Shown here: positions 42,261 through 50,867 of the stretch, piece by piece
Layout: every line of letters starts with the position of its first letter
How positions within the stretch are numbered: the stretch's first letter is position 1
DNA from: Nocardia paucivorans NBRC 100373
Lineage (GTDB): Bacteria > Actinomycetota > Actinomycetes > Mycobacteriales > Mycobacteriaceae
NCBI RefSeq assembly: GCF_000308675.1
Contig: NZ_BAGE01000048.1
Coordinates: 62,001 to 126,000, forward strand
Direction: 5' to 3'
DNA: 64,000 nucleotides
The notes under the pieces: model-generated
Told to the model about the DNA's origin: nothing
Databases searched by the model: none
Seen by the model: only the letters and a program-made list of their open reading frames with translations
Program-made: the position numbers and the translations under genes

Positions 42261-43703
42261 TTGCGAAAATCACTCGGTGTCTCCGCCGGGAACGAGGTCG
42301 TGTGCTCGGCACTGGTCACCACCGCGCCGAACGGCGCGCAGACCTTCGACTACCGGGTCGTCTCCGCAGACGCGCATTCCGATCTCGGCGATCTCGTCGC
42401 CTCCTCGATCGAGCTGATGACCACACAGCTGCCCACCACGCAGTACGACTACTCGTCTCCCGAAATCGACAGTCCGCCCACCGGTGTCACGGTGGCCTAT
42501 CGCGATCAGGAGCAGGCACAGGCGATCCGGCTGGCCGTCGGCAGACGCCACAACCCGCACCTGATCTCGGAAACCACTGCCGCCCTGACCTACCTACGCA
42601 GCACCGGCCTGGTCGACCGCTACGACACCATCGCCCTGGTGGATCTGGGCGCCTCCGGATGTAGTGTCAGCGTCGCCGACCGGGCAGGCGGTGAGATCCT
42701 GCACACCGCCCGCACCACCGCCGTGAGCGGTCGAGCCATCGATGACCTGATCTACCGCCATCTGCTCGACCAGCACTACGCCCGGCGCGGCACCCGTCCC
42801 AACCGGAGCACCCTGGTCAACCGCTCCCGCGCCGCCAAAGAACATCTGTCCATCGCGCCGGCCGTCACCATCGACCACGTCGCGGGCCGTCCGCTCAAAC
42901 TGACCCGCGCCGACTTCGAGGAACTGATCGCCGGTCTGCTGCGCGATCTGACCGCATTCACCGCATTGTCGTTCCGCCGCGGGGACCGAGCACCCGAAGC
43001 GGTGGTCGTGATCGGTGGGGGTGCGCATATCCCGGCGGTACTCACCGCACTCGAACGCGGACTCGACATCCCCGTGCTGACACTGCCGGATCCCGACGCG
43101 GTGATCGCCAAGGGAGCCGCCCTGGTCGCCGATGCCGCCCGACCCTCGGCACTGCCGCTGACCGCCCGCTCATCCGAGTCGTCGAACACCTTGGCCAAGG
43201 TCCTGGGCACCATGGTCGGCGCGGCCGTCGTGGTCGGCCTGATCATCGGTTACGGCGTGAACACCATGACCTCCGGCTCCGACGAGGAGGTCTCGCCCGC
43301 GGGAACGACCAGCGGCGCCCGGCTCCCACCGCCGCCGATGTCGAGTACACCCGCACCTCCGGTGACCTCGACGGTCCCCCACACGGCCGAGCCGACCACC
43401 GTTCCGCCGCCCGCGGAGACGATCACACCGACCGTGACCTACCCGGCACAGGACCCGACGTATATCGATCCCGATCCCATCACCATCGATCCCACGACGA
43501 CAACCGAGTCCTCGACCGAGACGCACGCCCAGCCGACGCTGCGCCCCGATCCGAACCTGCCGCACATCCCGTTCCCCGAACTGCTGAGCCCCGAGAGCTC
43601 CGCACCTGGCCCGCCGTATCCTCCGAGCGCTCCCACCAACGACGAACAGAGCACCACTCCCACGAGCCGACCGGTACTACCGGGCACCGGTTCGTCCGGC
43701 TGA
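42261..43703 (+). CDS. Hsp70-like (actin-fold ATPase) membrane protein
   Basis: A 480-residue protein. Residues about 5-300 form an actin/Hsp70-type ATPase fold: NPHLISETTAALTYLRSTG, TIALVDLGASGCSVSVAD and VVVIGGGAHIPAVLTALERG. There is no peptide-binding domain. One membrane helix (about 315-335, LGTMVGAAVVVGLIIGYGV) and a Pro/Thr/Ser-rich outer tail of about 140 residues follow. The TTG at 42261 is preferred: an AAGGGAGG site lies 8 bp before it, and the GTG at 42252 is inside that site. It is divergent from groES, which may link it to folding or stress, but similar proteins also go with secretion. Confidence 0.8.
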   Translation: MRKSLGVSAGNEVVCSALVTTAPNGAQTFDYRVVSADAHSDLGDLVASSIELMTTQLPTTQYDYSSPEIDSPPTGVTVAYRDQEQAQAIRLAVGRRHNPHLISETTAALTYLRSTGLVDRYDTIALVDLGASGCSVSVADRAGGEILHTARTTAVSGRAIDDLIYRHLLDQHYARRGTRPNRSTLVNRSRAAKEHLSIAPAVTIDHVAGRPLKLTRADFEELIAGLLRDLTAFTALSFRRGDRAPEAVVVIGGGAHIPAVLTALERGLDIPVLTLPDPDAVIAKGAALVADAARPSALPLTARSSESSNTLAKVLGTMVGAAVVVGLIIGYGVNTMTSGSDEEVSPAGTTSGARLPPPPMSSTPAPPVTSTVPHTAEPTTVPPPAETITPTVTYPAQDPTYIDPDPITIDPTTTTESSTETHAQPTLRPDPNLPHIPFPELLSPESSAPGPPYPPSAPTNDEQSTTPTSRPVLPGTGSSG

Positions 43704-43734
43704 ACCCGAACCACCGGGGCCCGAAGGTGGGCCG

Positions 43735-44775
43735 TCACACACAGCTGACGGAGACCGGGAGACCGGGATCCGATGCCACACCCAACGACGAGGGTTTCGC
43801 CCCGCCCGCGATCACATGCGCGCCCAAAGCCGCGATCATCACACCGTTATCGGTGCACAGCCGTGGTTTCGGCACCCGCAGCGTCAAACCCGCCGCAGCG
43901 CACCGCTGTTCGGCCAGAGATCGAATACGGGAGTTCGCGGTCGCCCCGCCGCCCAATACCAGCGTGTCGACCCCGACATCCTGCGCCGCACGCACTGCCT
44001 TCATGGTGAGCACATCGGCCACTGCTTCCTGGAAGGAAGCCGCGATATCCGGAATCGGCAGACGATCGGGGGTGATACCGGAACGTTGGGCCGCCTCGAC
44101 ATAGCGGGCGACAGCGGTTTTCAGACCGGAGAAGGAGAAGTCGTAGCGCGGATCGCGCGGACCGGTCATACCGCGGGGGAAGGCGATGGCGTTCGGATCG
44201 CCACCGGCCGCGGCCGCGTCCAATGCGGGACCGCCCGGGAAACCGAGCCCGAGCAGCCGGGCGACCTTGTCGAACGCCTCTCCCGCGGCATCGTCGACGG
44301 TACTGCCCAATTCGACGATCGGTTCGGCCAGGTCCGTGACATGAAGCAAATGGGTGTGGCCGCCGGAGACCAACAATGCGACACACGGCGGCATGGGGCC
44401 GTGCTCTATGGTGTCCACCGCCACATGTCCGCCGAGGTGGTTGAGCGCATAGAAGGGGATATCCCACGCCGCGGCATAGGCTTTCGCGGCCGCCACCCCA
44501 ACCAGCAGGGCGCCGGCCAGACCGGGACCGATGGTCACCGCCAGGGCATCGGGCGCCACGATCCCGGCCGTGGACAAGGCACGACGCATGGCCGGGACGA
44601 TCGCCTCCAGATGTGCACGGGAAGCGATTTCGGGTACCACACCGCCGAAACGGGCATGCTGATCGACGCTGGAGGCGACTTCATCGGCGAGCAGTTCACA
44701 GGTACCGTCCGGCTTCCGGCGCACGATACCGACTCCGGTTTCGTCGCAGGAACTCTCGATTCCCATGACGATCAC
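43735..44775 (-). CDS. tsaD: tRNA t6A threonylcarbamoyltransferase TsaD
   Basis: A 346-residue ASKHA-fold enzyme that transfers threonylcarbamoyl to A37 of ANN-decoding tRNAs, acting with TsaB and TsaE. It starts MIVMGIESSCDETGVGIVRR; iron-binding EIASRAHLEAIVPAMRRAL, VSGGHTHLL and ALGAHVI are in place. ATG 44775 overlaps the rimI stop by 4 bp (ATGA). The genes tsaB and tsaE lie just upstream on the same strand, a complete t6A set apart from TsaC. Confidence 0.97.
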   Translation of the reverse strand: MIVMGIESSCDETGVGIVRRKPDGTCELLADEVASSVDQHARFGGVVPEIASRAHLEAIVPAMRRALSTAGIVAPDALAVTIGPGLAGALLVGVAAAKAYAAAWDIPFYALNHLGGHVAVDTIEHGPMPPCVALLVSGGHTHLLHVTDLAEPIVELGSTVDDAAGEAFDKVARLLGLGFPGGPALDAAAAGGDPNAIAFPRGMTGPRDPRYDFSFSGLKTAVARYVEAAQRSGITPDRLPIPDIAASFQEAVADVLTMKAVRAAQDVGVDTLVLGGGATANSRIRSLAEQRCAAAGLTLRVPKPRLCTDNGVMIAALGAHVIAGGAKPSSLGVASDPGLPVSVSCV

Positions 44776-45278
44776 GACAGCACCTCGCTCGTTTCGGGGT
44801 TCCCCGGCGCGACGGTCGCCGCCGCGGGACGGCGCATCGTATAGGCGTCGGCGCCGCTGGGATGGTAGTAGTTCTTACGCAATCCGATGATGTGGAATCC
44901 GTACTTGGTGTACAGCGCGATAGCGGGTTCGTTATCGGTGCGAACCTCCAGGAACACCGGCCCGCCGCGGCGATCGGCCGCGGCGAGCAACGCCTCGAGC
45001 AATCGGGTTCCGACACCGGACCGGTGCCGGCGCGGATCGACCCCGATGGTGTGCACCTCGGCCTCCGGATGTGCGGCGTCACCGAGCAAGGCGATTCCGG
45101 CGTAACCGATCAACTCGCCCGTCTCGTCCCGGGCGACGACATACCGATTGTGCTTCGCCGCCAGCTCCGCGCGGAAGGCCGCCGCCTGCCACGGATCGTC
45201 GCCGGCGAACAGCAGATGCTCCAGTTCGACGCAGCGCGCGATATCGGCGGCCACCATGGGTTCGATATCGATACCCAT
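44772..45278 (-). CDS. rimI: Ribosomal protein S18-alanine N-acetyltransferase
   Basis: A 168-residue GNAT-family protein. MGIDIEPMVAADIARCVELE precedes the acetyl-CoA motif VDPRRHRSGVGTRLLEALLA and the C-terminal LEVRTDNEPAIALYTKYGFH signature. RimI acetylates the N-terminus of S18; in mycobacteria it also acetylates other N-termini. Position between tsaB and tsaD is conserved. ATG 45278 shares one base with the tsaB stop (TGATG). Confidence 0.92.
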   Translation of the reverse strand: MGIDIEPMVAADIARCVELEHLLFAGDDPWQAAAFRAELAAKHNRYVVARDETGELIGYAGIALLGDAAHPEAEVHTIGVDPRRHRSGVGTRLLEALLAAADRRGGPVFLEVRTDNEPAIALYTKYGFHIIGLRKNYYHPSGADAYTMRRPAAATVAPGNPETSEVLS

Positions 45279-46006
45279 CAGCGGACTCCCGTCCGATCCA
45301 CGGTGCGGTAACTCTGTTCGACCGCGTCCGGTCGGCGCAGATACAGCGGGACCAGAGGTTCCGGCGTCGCGCGCGCCATGATCGCGGGGGCTGCGACCCG
45401 CACCAGTCCCGCCGGCGAGGGGGTCTCCACCGGCAGCACGGGCAGATCGAACAGGTCGACATGGGATGCCGATCCGGCGATGACATCCGCCGCGCCGAGA
45501 TCCAATCCGCCGGGTTTGCCCACCTGCGGCCCCGCCACCCGCCGCGCGCCCCGGTCGCGGTAGCGCGCCGAGTAGACCTCGCGCCGCCGGGCATCGGTCA
45601 CCACCAGCAGTTCGGCGTCCGAAGCCAGGTCCGGGGCACAATCGGCGGCGATCCCGTCCAGACTGCACACGCCGTACACCGGGATCCCCAAGGCGTCACC
45701 GAATGCCGCCGCCGTGGCCATTCCCACTCGCAGCCCGGTGAAGGGGCCGGGTCCGACACCGACCACGATGGCCGAGATATCGGTGCGAGCACAGCCGACC
45801 TCGGCGAGACAGTCGAGGATCTGCGGGGTGAGAACCTCCGCATGGGCACGGGCGTCGACATGTACTCGGGCGGCGAGAGTACGCGGACCGGTGGAGACCG
45901 AGGTGTCCGCCGATTCACGGGTATCCACACCGGTCGCCGCCTGCCCCAGTTCCACCAGGCCGGCCGTCACGGCGGGGGTCGCGGTGTCGAGGGCTAGTAC
46001 GAGCAT
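45278..46006 (-). CDS. tsaB: t6A-modification scaffold protein TsaB
   Basis: A 242-residue inactive TsaD paralogue that forms the TsaB-TsaD heterodimer in t6A synthesis. MLVLALDTATPAVTAGLVEL and VGVGPGPFTGLRVGMATAAAF are diagnostic. ATG 46006 is chosen as the family N-terminus; a GTG at 46087 would add non-conserved residues. It sits between tsaE and rimI; a 111-bp gap separates it from tsaE. Confidence 0.93.
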   Translation of the reverse strand: MLVLALDTATPAVTAGLVELGQAATGVDTRESADTSVSTGPRTLAARVHVDARAHAEVLTPQILDCLAEVGCARTDISAIVVGVGPGPFTGLRVGMATAAAFGDALGIPVYGVCSLDGIAADCAPDLASDAELLVVTDARRREVYSARYRDRGARRVAGPQVGKPGGLDLGAADVIAGSASHVDLFDLPVLPVETPSPAGLVRVAAPAIMARATPEPLVPLYLRRPDAVEQSYRTVDRTGVR

Positions 46007-46117
46007 GATTCGGTCAACGATACCGGTACGGTCACCGACCACCGCGGGTAGCTCCCGATGGGCAACGGTCCACACACGTATCACCACCGGGTCGTGGACA
46101 CCGATCCCGGGCCGGGT

Positions 46118-46609
46118 TCACCCCACCCATTCCCAGGTGGCGGTGCGCACCTCCGAATCCGGTTCCCGCGACAGTCGCACCAGCAGATGACGCTCGGCCA
46201 GGTGCTCGACCACGCCACTGCCCCATTCCACCACGACCACCGCGTCGTGTAGGTCGGTGTCCAGATCGAGGGCATCCAGCTCGTCCAGGCCGCCACCGAG
46301 CCGGTAGGCATCGACGTGGACCAGCGGGACCGGCGGACCATCCGGGCGCACCCCGGCCCGATGCCGACGAGCGATGATGAAGGTCGGCGAACTGACCCGG
46401 CCCTCGACACCCAGACCGGCCGCGATACCCCGGGTCAACGCGGTTTTGCCCGCGCCCAGCGGACCGTCCAATACCACCAGATCACCGGCGCGTAGGTCGC
46501 GCGCCAACTCCCGCCCCAGCGCCTCGGTATCGGCAACGGTGGGCAGCGTGCGGTGCTGCCGGGCGAGTGCGTCCTCCGTCCGCGTCCGCCGTTCGGCACG
46601 GTCAGCCAT
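46118..46609 (-). CDS. tsaE: tRNA t6A ATPase TsaE
   Basis: A 163-residue P-loop ATPase that supports turnover of the TsaB-TsaD complex. Walker A GPLGAGKTALTRG, SSPTFIIARRH, VHVDAYRL and VVVEWGSGV are all typical. ATG 46609 overlaps the upstream hydrolase stop by 8 bp, so the two are coupled. The N-terminus (MADRAERRTRTEDALARQHR) is slightly longer than usual. Confidence 0.95.
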   Translation of the reverse strand: MADRAERRTRTEDALARQHRTLPTVADTEALGRELARDLRAGDLVVLDGPLGAGKTALTRGIAAGLGVEGRVSSPTFIIARRHRAGVRPDGPPVPLVHVDAYRLGGGLDELDALDLDTDLHDAVVVVEWGSGVVEHLAERHLLVRLSREPDSEVRTATWEWVG

Positions 46610-47681
46610 CGGCCACCGCCCGCGGGTCGTCCTCGTCGACCACACCCGCCCGGACCAGCAGCCGGTCCAAGGCGGCGTCGACGATCTCCGGATACTGCAA
46701 CTGCGGCATATGCGCGGCGTCGGGAACCCGCACCAGTTCGCAGTCGGGCAGTTCCTCGGCCAGGGCGCGCGAATTGCGGAACGGTATCACCAGATCCCGT
46801 CCGCCACCGACCACCAGCGCCGGGATCCGCGCCAATACCGGCAACGCCGCCGATTCGTCGTGCAGTTCCAACGCCTTCAAGAACTTCACGATGGTTTCCA
46901 CCGCGGTGCGGTCGATCATCATGGTGGTGAACCGCGCCAGGCTCGGGCTCACCGGACCGTGGAACGAACTCACGTGCAGGACCGGGGTGATCACATGCCG
47001 AGCGGCGACCCGACCCGCCTGCACCAGCGCGGGAGCGACCCGCACGGCCAGCCGGAATCCGTCGATCGCCGGATTGCGCAGTAACTGTCCGACTCCCGAC
47101 GAGGTCACCTCCGTAGCGGAGGTGCACAGCAGCGCCACCCCGCGCACCCGGGCGGCGAACAATCGGGGGGCGCGGGCCGCCGCGGCGAGTACGGCCATCC
47201 CACCCAGGGAATGCCCGACCAGGATCAGCGGACCACGCGGTGCCAATGCATCGATGACGGTGAGCAGATCGTCACCGAGCTGGGTGACGGTACAGCGCGC
47301 GGTTTCCGGGGTGCCGGAACGACCGTGACCGCGCAGGTCGAACAGCACCAGCCGCAATCGGGAGCCCCAACGCCGCGCCAGATGCCGGCGCTGGAAATGG
47401 AAGGACTCCATGCTGTTGCAGAAACCGTGCACGAAGACGACGGTGGCAGGTGCGTCGCCGGGCCCGCATTCCCGGGTGGCCAGGCAGACACCGTCGTCGG
47501 CGATCACCTCACCGGGGCGGTCGGCGTCGATCAGGCCGAAGTTTTCGTCGCGGTATCGATCCGGGACAGGGGGCCACAGCACCTGCGAACCGGCGCGCCG
47601 CAGGGCATGCAACCCGGCGAGCGCGCCCACGGTGCCCACGGTGGCCAGACCGCCACGTAACAGGGCGGACCAGGGCTTCAC
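46602..47681 (-). CDS. Alpha/beta hydrolase, probably membrane-anchored
   Basis: A 359-residue hydrolase with an N-terminal hydrophobic segment (LLRGGLATVGTVGALAGLHAL), which may act as an anchor. The catalytic motifs are intact: oxyanion VVFVHGFCNS, nucleophile GHSLGG, acid VGGGRDLVIP and histidine DAAHMPQLQYP. Substrate unknown; mycobacterial orthologues sit in the same place between alr and tsaE. Its GTG start overlaps the alr stop by 4 bp, so it is in one operon with both. Confidence 0.85.
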   Translation of the reverse strand: MKPWSALLRGGLATVGTVGALAGLHALRRAGSQVLWPPVPDRYRDENFGLIDADRPGEVIADDGVCLATRECGPGDAPATVVFVHGFCNSMESFHFQRRHLARRWGSRLRLVLFDLRGHGRSGTPETARCTVTQLGDDLLTVIDALAPRGPLILVGHSLGGMAVLAAAARAPRLFAARVRGVALLCTSATEVTSSGVGQLLRNPAIDGFRLAVRVAPALVQAGRVAARHVITPVLHVSSFHGPVSPSLARFTTMMIDRTAVETIVKFLKALELHDESAALPVLARIPALVVGGGRDLVIPFRNSRALAEELPDCELVRVPDAAHMPQLQYPEIVDAALDRLLVRAGVVDEDDPRAVADG

Positions 47682-48826
47682 CGCCCATCCCCCCGGTAGC
47701 CGCGCACAACCCGACCGCGGGGCGCGCAGACGATCTCATAGTGGATGGTGTCGAGCAGATCCGCCCAATCCTGGGCACGAGGCTCTCCCGACGCGCCGGA
47801 GCCGAACAGGATCGCGGTATCCCCCTCGACGACACCGGCGGCATTGTCGCCGAGATCGACCACCAGCTGATCCATACACACCCGTCCGACATTAGGCCGG
47901 CGCGCACCGCCCAACCAGACCTGCATCCTCCCACCGAGGGGGCGGAAGACCCCGTCGGCGTATCCGGCGGGAATCAATGCCACGGTCGTATCCGCGGGGG
48001 CGACCCATTCGTGTCCGTAGGAGACCCCTTCGCCGGCGGCGATCCGCTTGACCAGGGTGACCTCGGCCTGGAACGTCATGGCCGGCACCAGACCGAAATC
48101 CCCCATATCGGGCAGCGGGGTGAGCCCGTACACCGCGATACCGGGCCGGACCATATCGAAGGCCAGATCCGGGCGGGTGAGCGTGGCGGCCGAATTCGCC
48201 AGATGCACCAACTCCGGCTCCAACCCGTGTTCCTTTGCGGTGGCGATGGCCTCCAGGAACCGGTCGCGCTGCACATCGATGATCGGATGATGCGGCTGGT
48301 CGGCGTGGGCGAGGTGGGAGAAGATGGCCCGGAAACGGACCACCTGCTCGTCGACCAGCTTCCGCAACGTCGTGAGCACCGTCGGATATTCGACCGCGGC
48401 GATGCCGTTGCGGTTCAACCCGGTGTCCACCTTGAGCGTGACGGTGGCGGTGCGGCCCACTCGGCGCGCCGCCGCCGCGACCGCCAGCAACTGGCGCTGC
48501 GAAGACACCCCTATCTCGATATCGGCGGCGATGGCGGACGCGTAGTCCGCGTCGGCCACATTGAGCCAGCACAGCACGGGCGCGGTTATCCCCGCACTCC
48601 GCAACTGCAACGCCTCCTCCACCGTGGTGACACCGAGTTCGGCCGCGCCCGCCGCCAAGACCGTACGCGCCACCTCGACCGCGCCGTGGTTGTAACCGTC
48701 GGCCTTCACCACCGCCATCACGGCGGCCCCATTCGCATATTCGCGCAGAATCCGCACGTTATGCGCGATGGCATCCAGATCGACGATCGTCTCCACTTGC
48801 GCGTTCACATCTGCCGATCCTGCCAT
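47678..48826 (-). CDS. alr: Alanine racemase
   Basis: A PLP enzyme of about 382 residues that interconverts L- and D-alanine for peptidoglycan. The PLP lysine is in MAVVKADGYNHG (family usually KADGYGHG, so one Gly is Asn here), and the second-base region is VSYGHEW; GRVCMDQLVVDLG is the C-terminal beta-domain motif. ATG 48826 is given; GTG 48808 (VNAQVETIVDL), with GCAGGA 9 bp upstream, is about as likely. Downstream genes overlap, upstream lies nnrD. Confidence 0.95.
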   Translation of the reverse strand: MAGSADVNAQVETIVDLDAIAHNVRILREYANGAAVMAVVKADGYNHGAVEVARTVLAAGAAELGVTTVEEALQLRSAGITAPVLCWLNVADADYASAIAADIEIGVSSQRQLLAVAAAARRVGRTATVTLKVDTGLNRNGIAAVEYPTVLTTLRKLVDEQVVRFRAIFSHLAHADQPHHPIIDVQRDRFLEAIATAKEHGLEPELVHLANSAATLTRPDLAFDMVRPGIAVYGLTPLPDMGDFGLVPAMTFQAEVTLVKRIAAGEGVSYGHEWVAPADTTVALIPAGYADGVFRPLGGRMQVWLGGARRPNVGRVCMDQLVVDLGDNAAGVVEGDTAILFGSGASGEPRAQDWADLLDTIHYEIVCAPRGRVVRGYRGDGR

Positions 48827-48907
48827 CTCCGCCGAACCACGCGGTACGCGCCACCCGTGGGTCCCCATATCGGCTCGGGATCGAACGACCGACAGACCAC
48901 ACCGGGA

Positions 48908-50356
48908 TCAGGAAGCGTGACGCAACGCGCGTAGTGTGCGGACGGCGTCGGGCAGATGCCGCAGCAGCGGGGTGGCGGAGATGGCGGCGGCGTCGGGACG
49001 ACCGGAATGCGCGGCGATATTGGCGGCCAGGGCATGGGCCCGGGCGGCGGCGGCCGCGGCCCAGGATGGCTCGTGACCGGCGGCGAGCAGGGCGCCGATC
49101 ACTCCGGCCAGCACATCACCCGCCCCCGCGGTGGCGGCCCAGGACCCACCCGCCTCGTTCACCAGGACCGGACCACCGTCGGGTGCGGCTACCAAGGTGG
49201 CACGACCCTTCAACAGCACGGTGACCTGCCATTCCTCGGCGAGCGCGCGAACGGCGGCCACCCGATCGGGGCCGGGTTCCCGGCCGGTCAGTCGCGCGAA
49301 CTCACCGGCGTGCGGGGTCAGCACCGTGGGGGCGGAACGTCCGCGCACCAACTCGGGTTCGGCGGCGAGCAACGTCAAACCATCCGCGTCCACCACGACC
49401 GGCAGTTCACCGGCGAGTAGTTCGGCCAGCCGATCGCGCGCCGATCGGTCGGTGCCCGCGCCGGGGCCGAAGACCCACGATTGCACGCGCCCGGTGTCGG
49501 CGAGCTCCCGCGCGGCCACGACCTCCGGGTAGTGACCGACCACCTCGGCCGCGGCCGTTCCGGTGTAGCGCACCATTCCCGAGGTGGCGGCGACCGCGCC
49601 GCCGACGCACAACACAGCCGCGCCCGGATAGGTCGCGCTACCCGCGCAGATACCGGTGACCCCCTGGGTGTATTTGTCGTCGGCGGGGCCCGGCACCGGC
49701 CACCGGGCACCGATATCCGCCGGTTCCGGCGCCACCAGCATCGGCCGGGGCAGCCGTAATCCGATGGGTACCAATTCGATACGCCCGCACCACGGCGCGG
49801 CCAGGGCATGCACCGGCTTATGGGCGCCGAAGGTGACCGTGACCGCCGCTCGAACCGCCGGCCCGGTGACCGCGCCGGTATCCGGATCCACCCCACTGGG
49901 CAGATCCACCGCGACGATCGGAGCATCCAGGCCGGCAACAATTTCCGCGGCCCGCGGCCGCAACGGCCCCTTACCGGAGATACCGACGATGCCGTCCAAC
50001 ACCAGATCGACGGCGCCGATCTCGTCGACGATCCGGCCACCGTTTCTCCGCAGCGCCGCAAGCCCTTCCGGATGCGCCCGGTCCGGGTTCAGCAGCACGG
50101 CCGTCACCGCCACGCCGCGCCGACGCAGAAACGACCCGGCCCACAGCGCGTCACCGCCGTTGTCGCCCGAACCGACCAGCAAGGCCACCGAGCGCCCTGC
50201 GATACCCCCGGTACGGGCCCGCAGTTCCGCGGCCACCACCGCGGCCAACCCGTAGGACGCGCGCCGCATCGGCACCCCGGCGGCCACCCGGGTGAACAGT
50301 TCGGCCTCGGCTGCTCGCACCTGCTCGACGGTGAAGTATCCGCGCCCGCCGGCCAT
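48908..50356 (-). CDS. nnrD: Bifunctional NAD(P)H-hydrate epimerase/dehydratase
   Basis: A 482-residue two-domain repair enzyme. The N-terminal YjeF epimerase domain has SVALLVGSGDNGGDALWAG and VDLPSGVDPDTG; the C-terminal ADP-dependent dehydratase domain has TPHAGEFARLTG, LLKGRATLVA and AATAGAGDVLAGVIGALLAAG. It converts damaged NAD(P)H hydrates back to cofactor. ATG 50356 has GGAGG 7 bp upstream; GTG 50362 is too close to that site. It is the first gene of the nnrD-alr-hydrolase-tsaE stretch. Confidence 0.95.
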   Translation of the reverse strand: MAGGRGYFTVEQVRAAEAELFTRVAAGVPMRRASYGLAAVVAAELRARTGGIAGRSVALLVGSGDNGGDALWAGSFLRRRGVAVTAVLLNPDRAHPEGLAALRRNGGRIVDEIGAVDLVLDGIVGISGKGPLRPRAAEIVAGLDAPIVAVDLPSGVDPDTGAVTGPAVRAAVTVTFGAHKPVHALAAPWCGRIELVPIGLRLPRPMLVAPEPADIGARWPVPGPADDKYTQGVTGICAGSATYPGAAVLCVGGAVAATSGMVRYTGTAAAEVVGHYPEVVAARELADTGRVQSWVFGPGAGTDRSARDRLAELLAGELPVVVDADGLTLLAAEPELVRGRSAPTVLTPHAGEFARLTGREPGPDRVAAVRALAEEWQVTVLLKGRATLVAAPDGGPVLVNEAGGSWAATAGAGDVLAGVIGALLAAGHEPSWAAAAAARAHALAANIAAHSGRPDAAAISATPLLRHLPDAVRTLRALRHAS

Positions 50357-50412
50357 GCGCACACCTCCATTGTTCGTTGAGCGGTATCGCGAGCAGACTA
50401 CGCTTGGCCGTC

Positions 50413-50829
50413 ATGTCCCAGCGTCATCGAACCGTCTCCATTCCGATCACCGGCCTGGTCCTGATCGCGACATTGCTGTCCGGGTGCGGTTCCGAGGAGA
50501 CGTCTTCCTCTCCCGGCGCCTCGCAGACCGAGACGCCGGGGACGACGCGAATCGACCGGCCCACCGGAGCGGGCACCACGGTCACCGTTCGGGTCACCGA
50601 CCGCAGCTTCGTCCCCGCCGAATTGACCCTGTCGGTGGGCGACACCGTCACCTGGCAGTTCGACGACAGCGCACCGCACGGCGTCCAGGGCATCGGCGAC
50701 AAGGCGATGGGGATCAACAGCCCGCTGTTCGAAAAAGGCGAGTGGAGCTACACCTTCACCGTCCCGGGCAGGTACCGCTACCTGTGTCCGATCCACCCCG
50801 GTATGCAGGGCACGATCATTATCGAGTAG
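50413..50829 (+). CDS. Cupredoxin-domain lipoprotein
   Basis: A 138-residue lipoprotein: signal with lipobox LLSGC (Cys25), a Thr/Pro linker and a plastocyanin-like domain. The type I copper ligands are visible as SAPHGV (His) and YLCPIHPGM (Cys, His, Met), so it can bind one copper ion and carry electrons outside the membrane. Redox partner unknown. It is divergent from nnrD and convergent with glmS, with a terminator between. Confidence 0.9.
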   Translation: MSQRHRTVSIPITGLVLIATLLSGCGSEETSSSPGASQTETPGTTRIDRPTGAGTTVTVRVTDRSFVPAELTLSVGDTVTWQFDDSAPHGVQGIGDKAMGINSPLFEKGEWSYTFTVPGRYRYLCPIHPGMQGTIIIE

Positions 50830-50834
50830 CGGGG

Positions 50835-50861
50835 GGCGATCGCCCGAATCGGGCGATCGCC
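50835..50861. terminator. Bidirectional hairpin terminator after cupredoxin gene
   Basis: GGCGATCGCCCG (50835-50846) and CGGGCGATCGCC (50850-50861) form a perfect 12-bp stem with a 3-base AAT loop, between the stops of two convergent genes. Confidence 0.88.
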
Positions 50862-50867
50862 GTATCG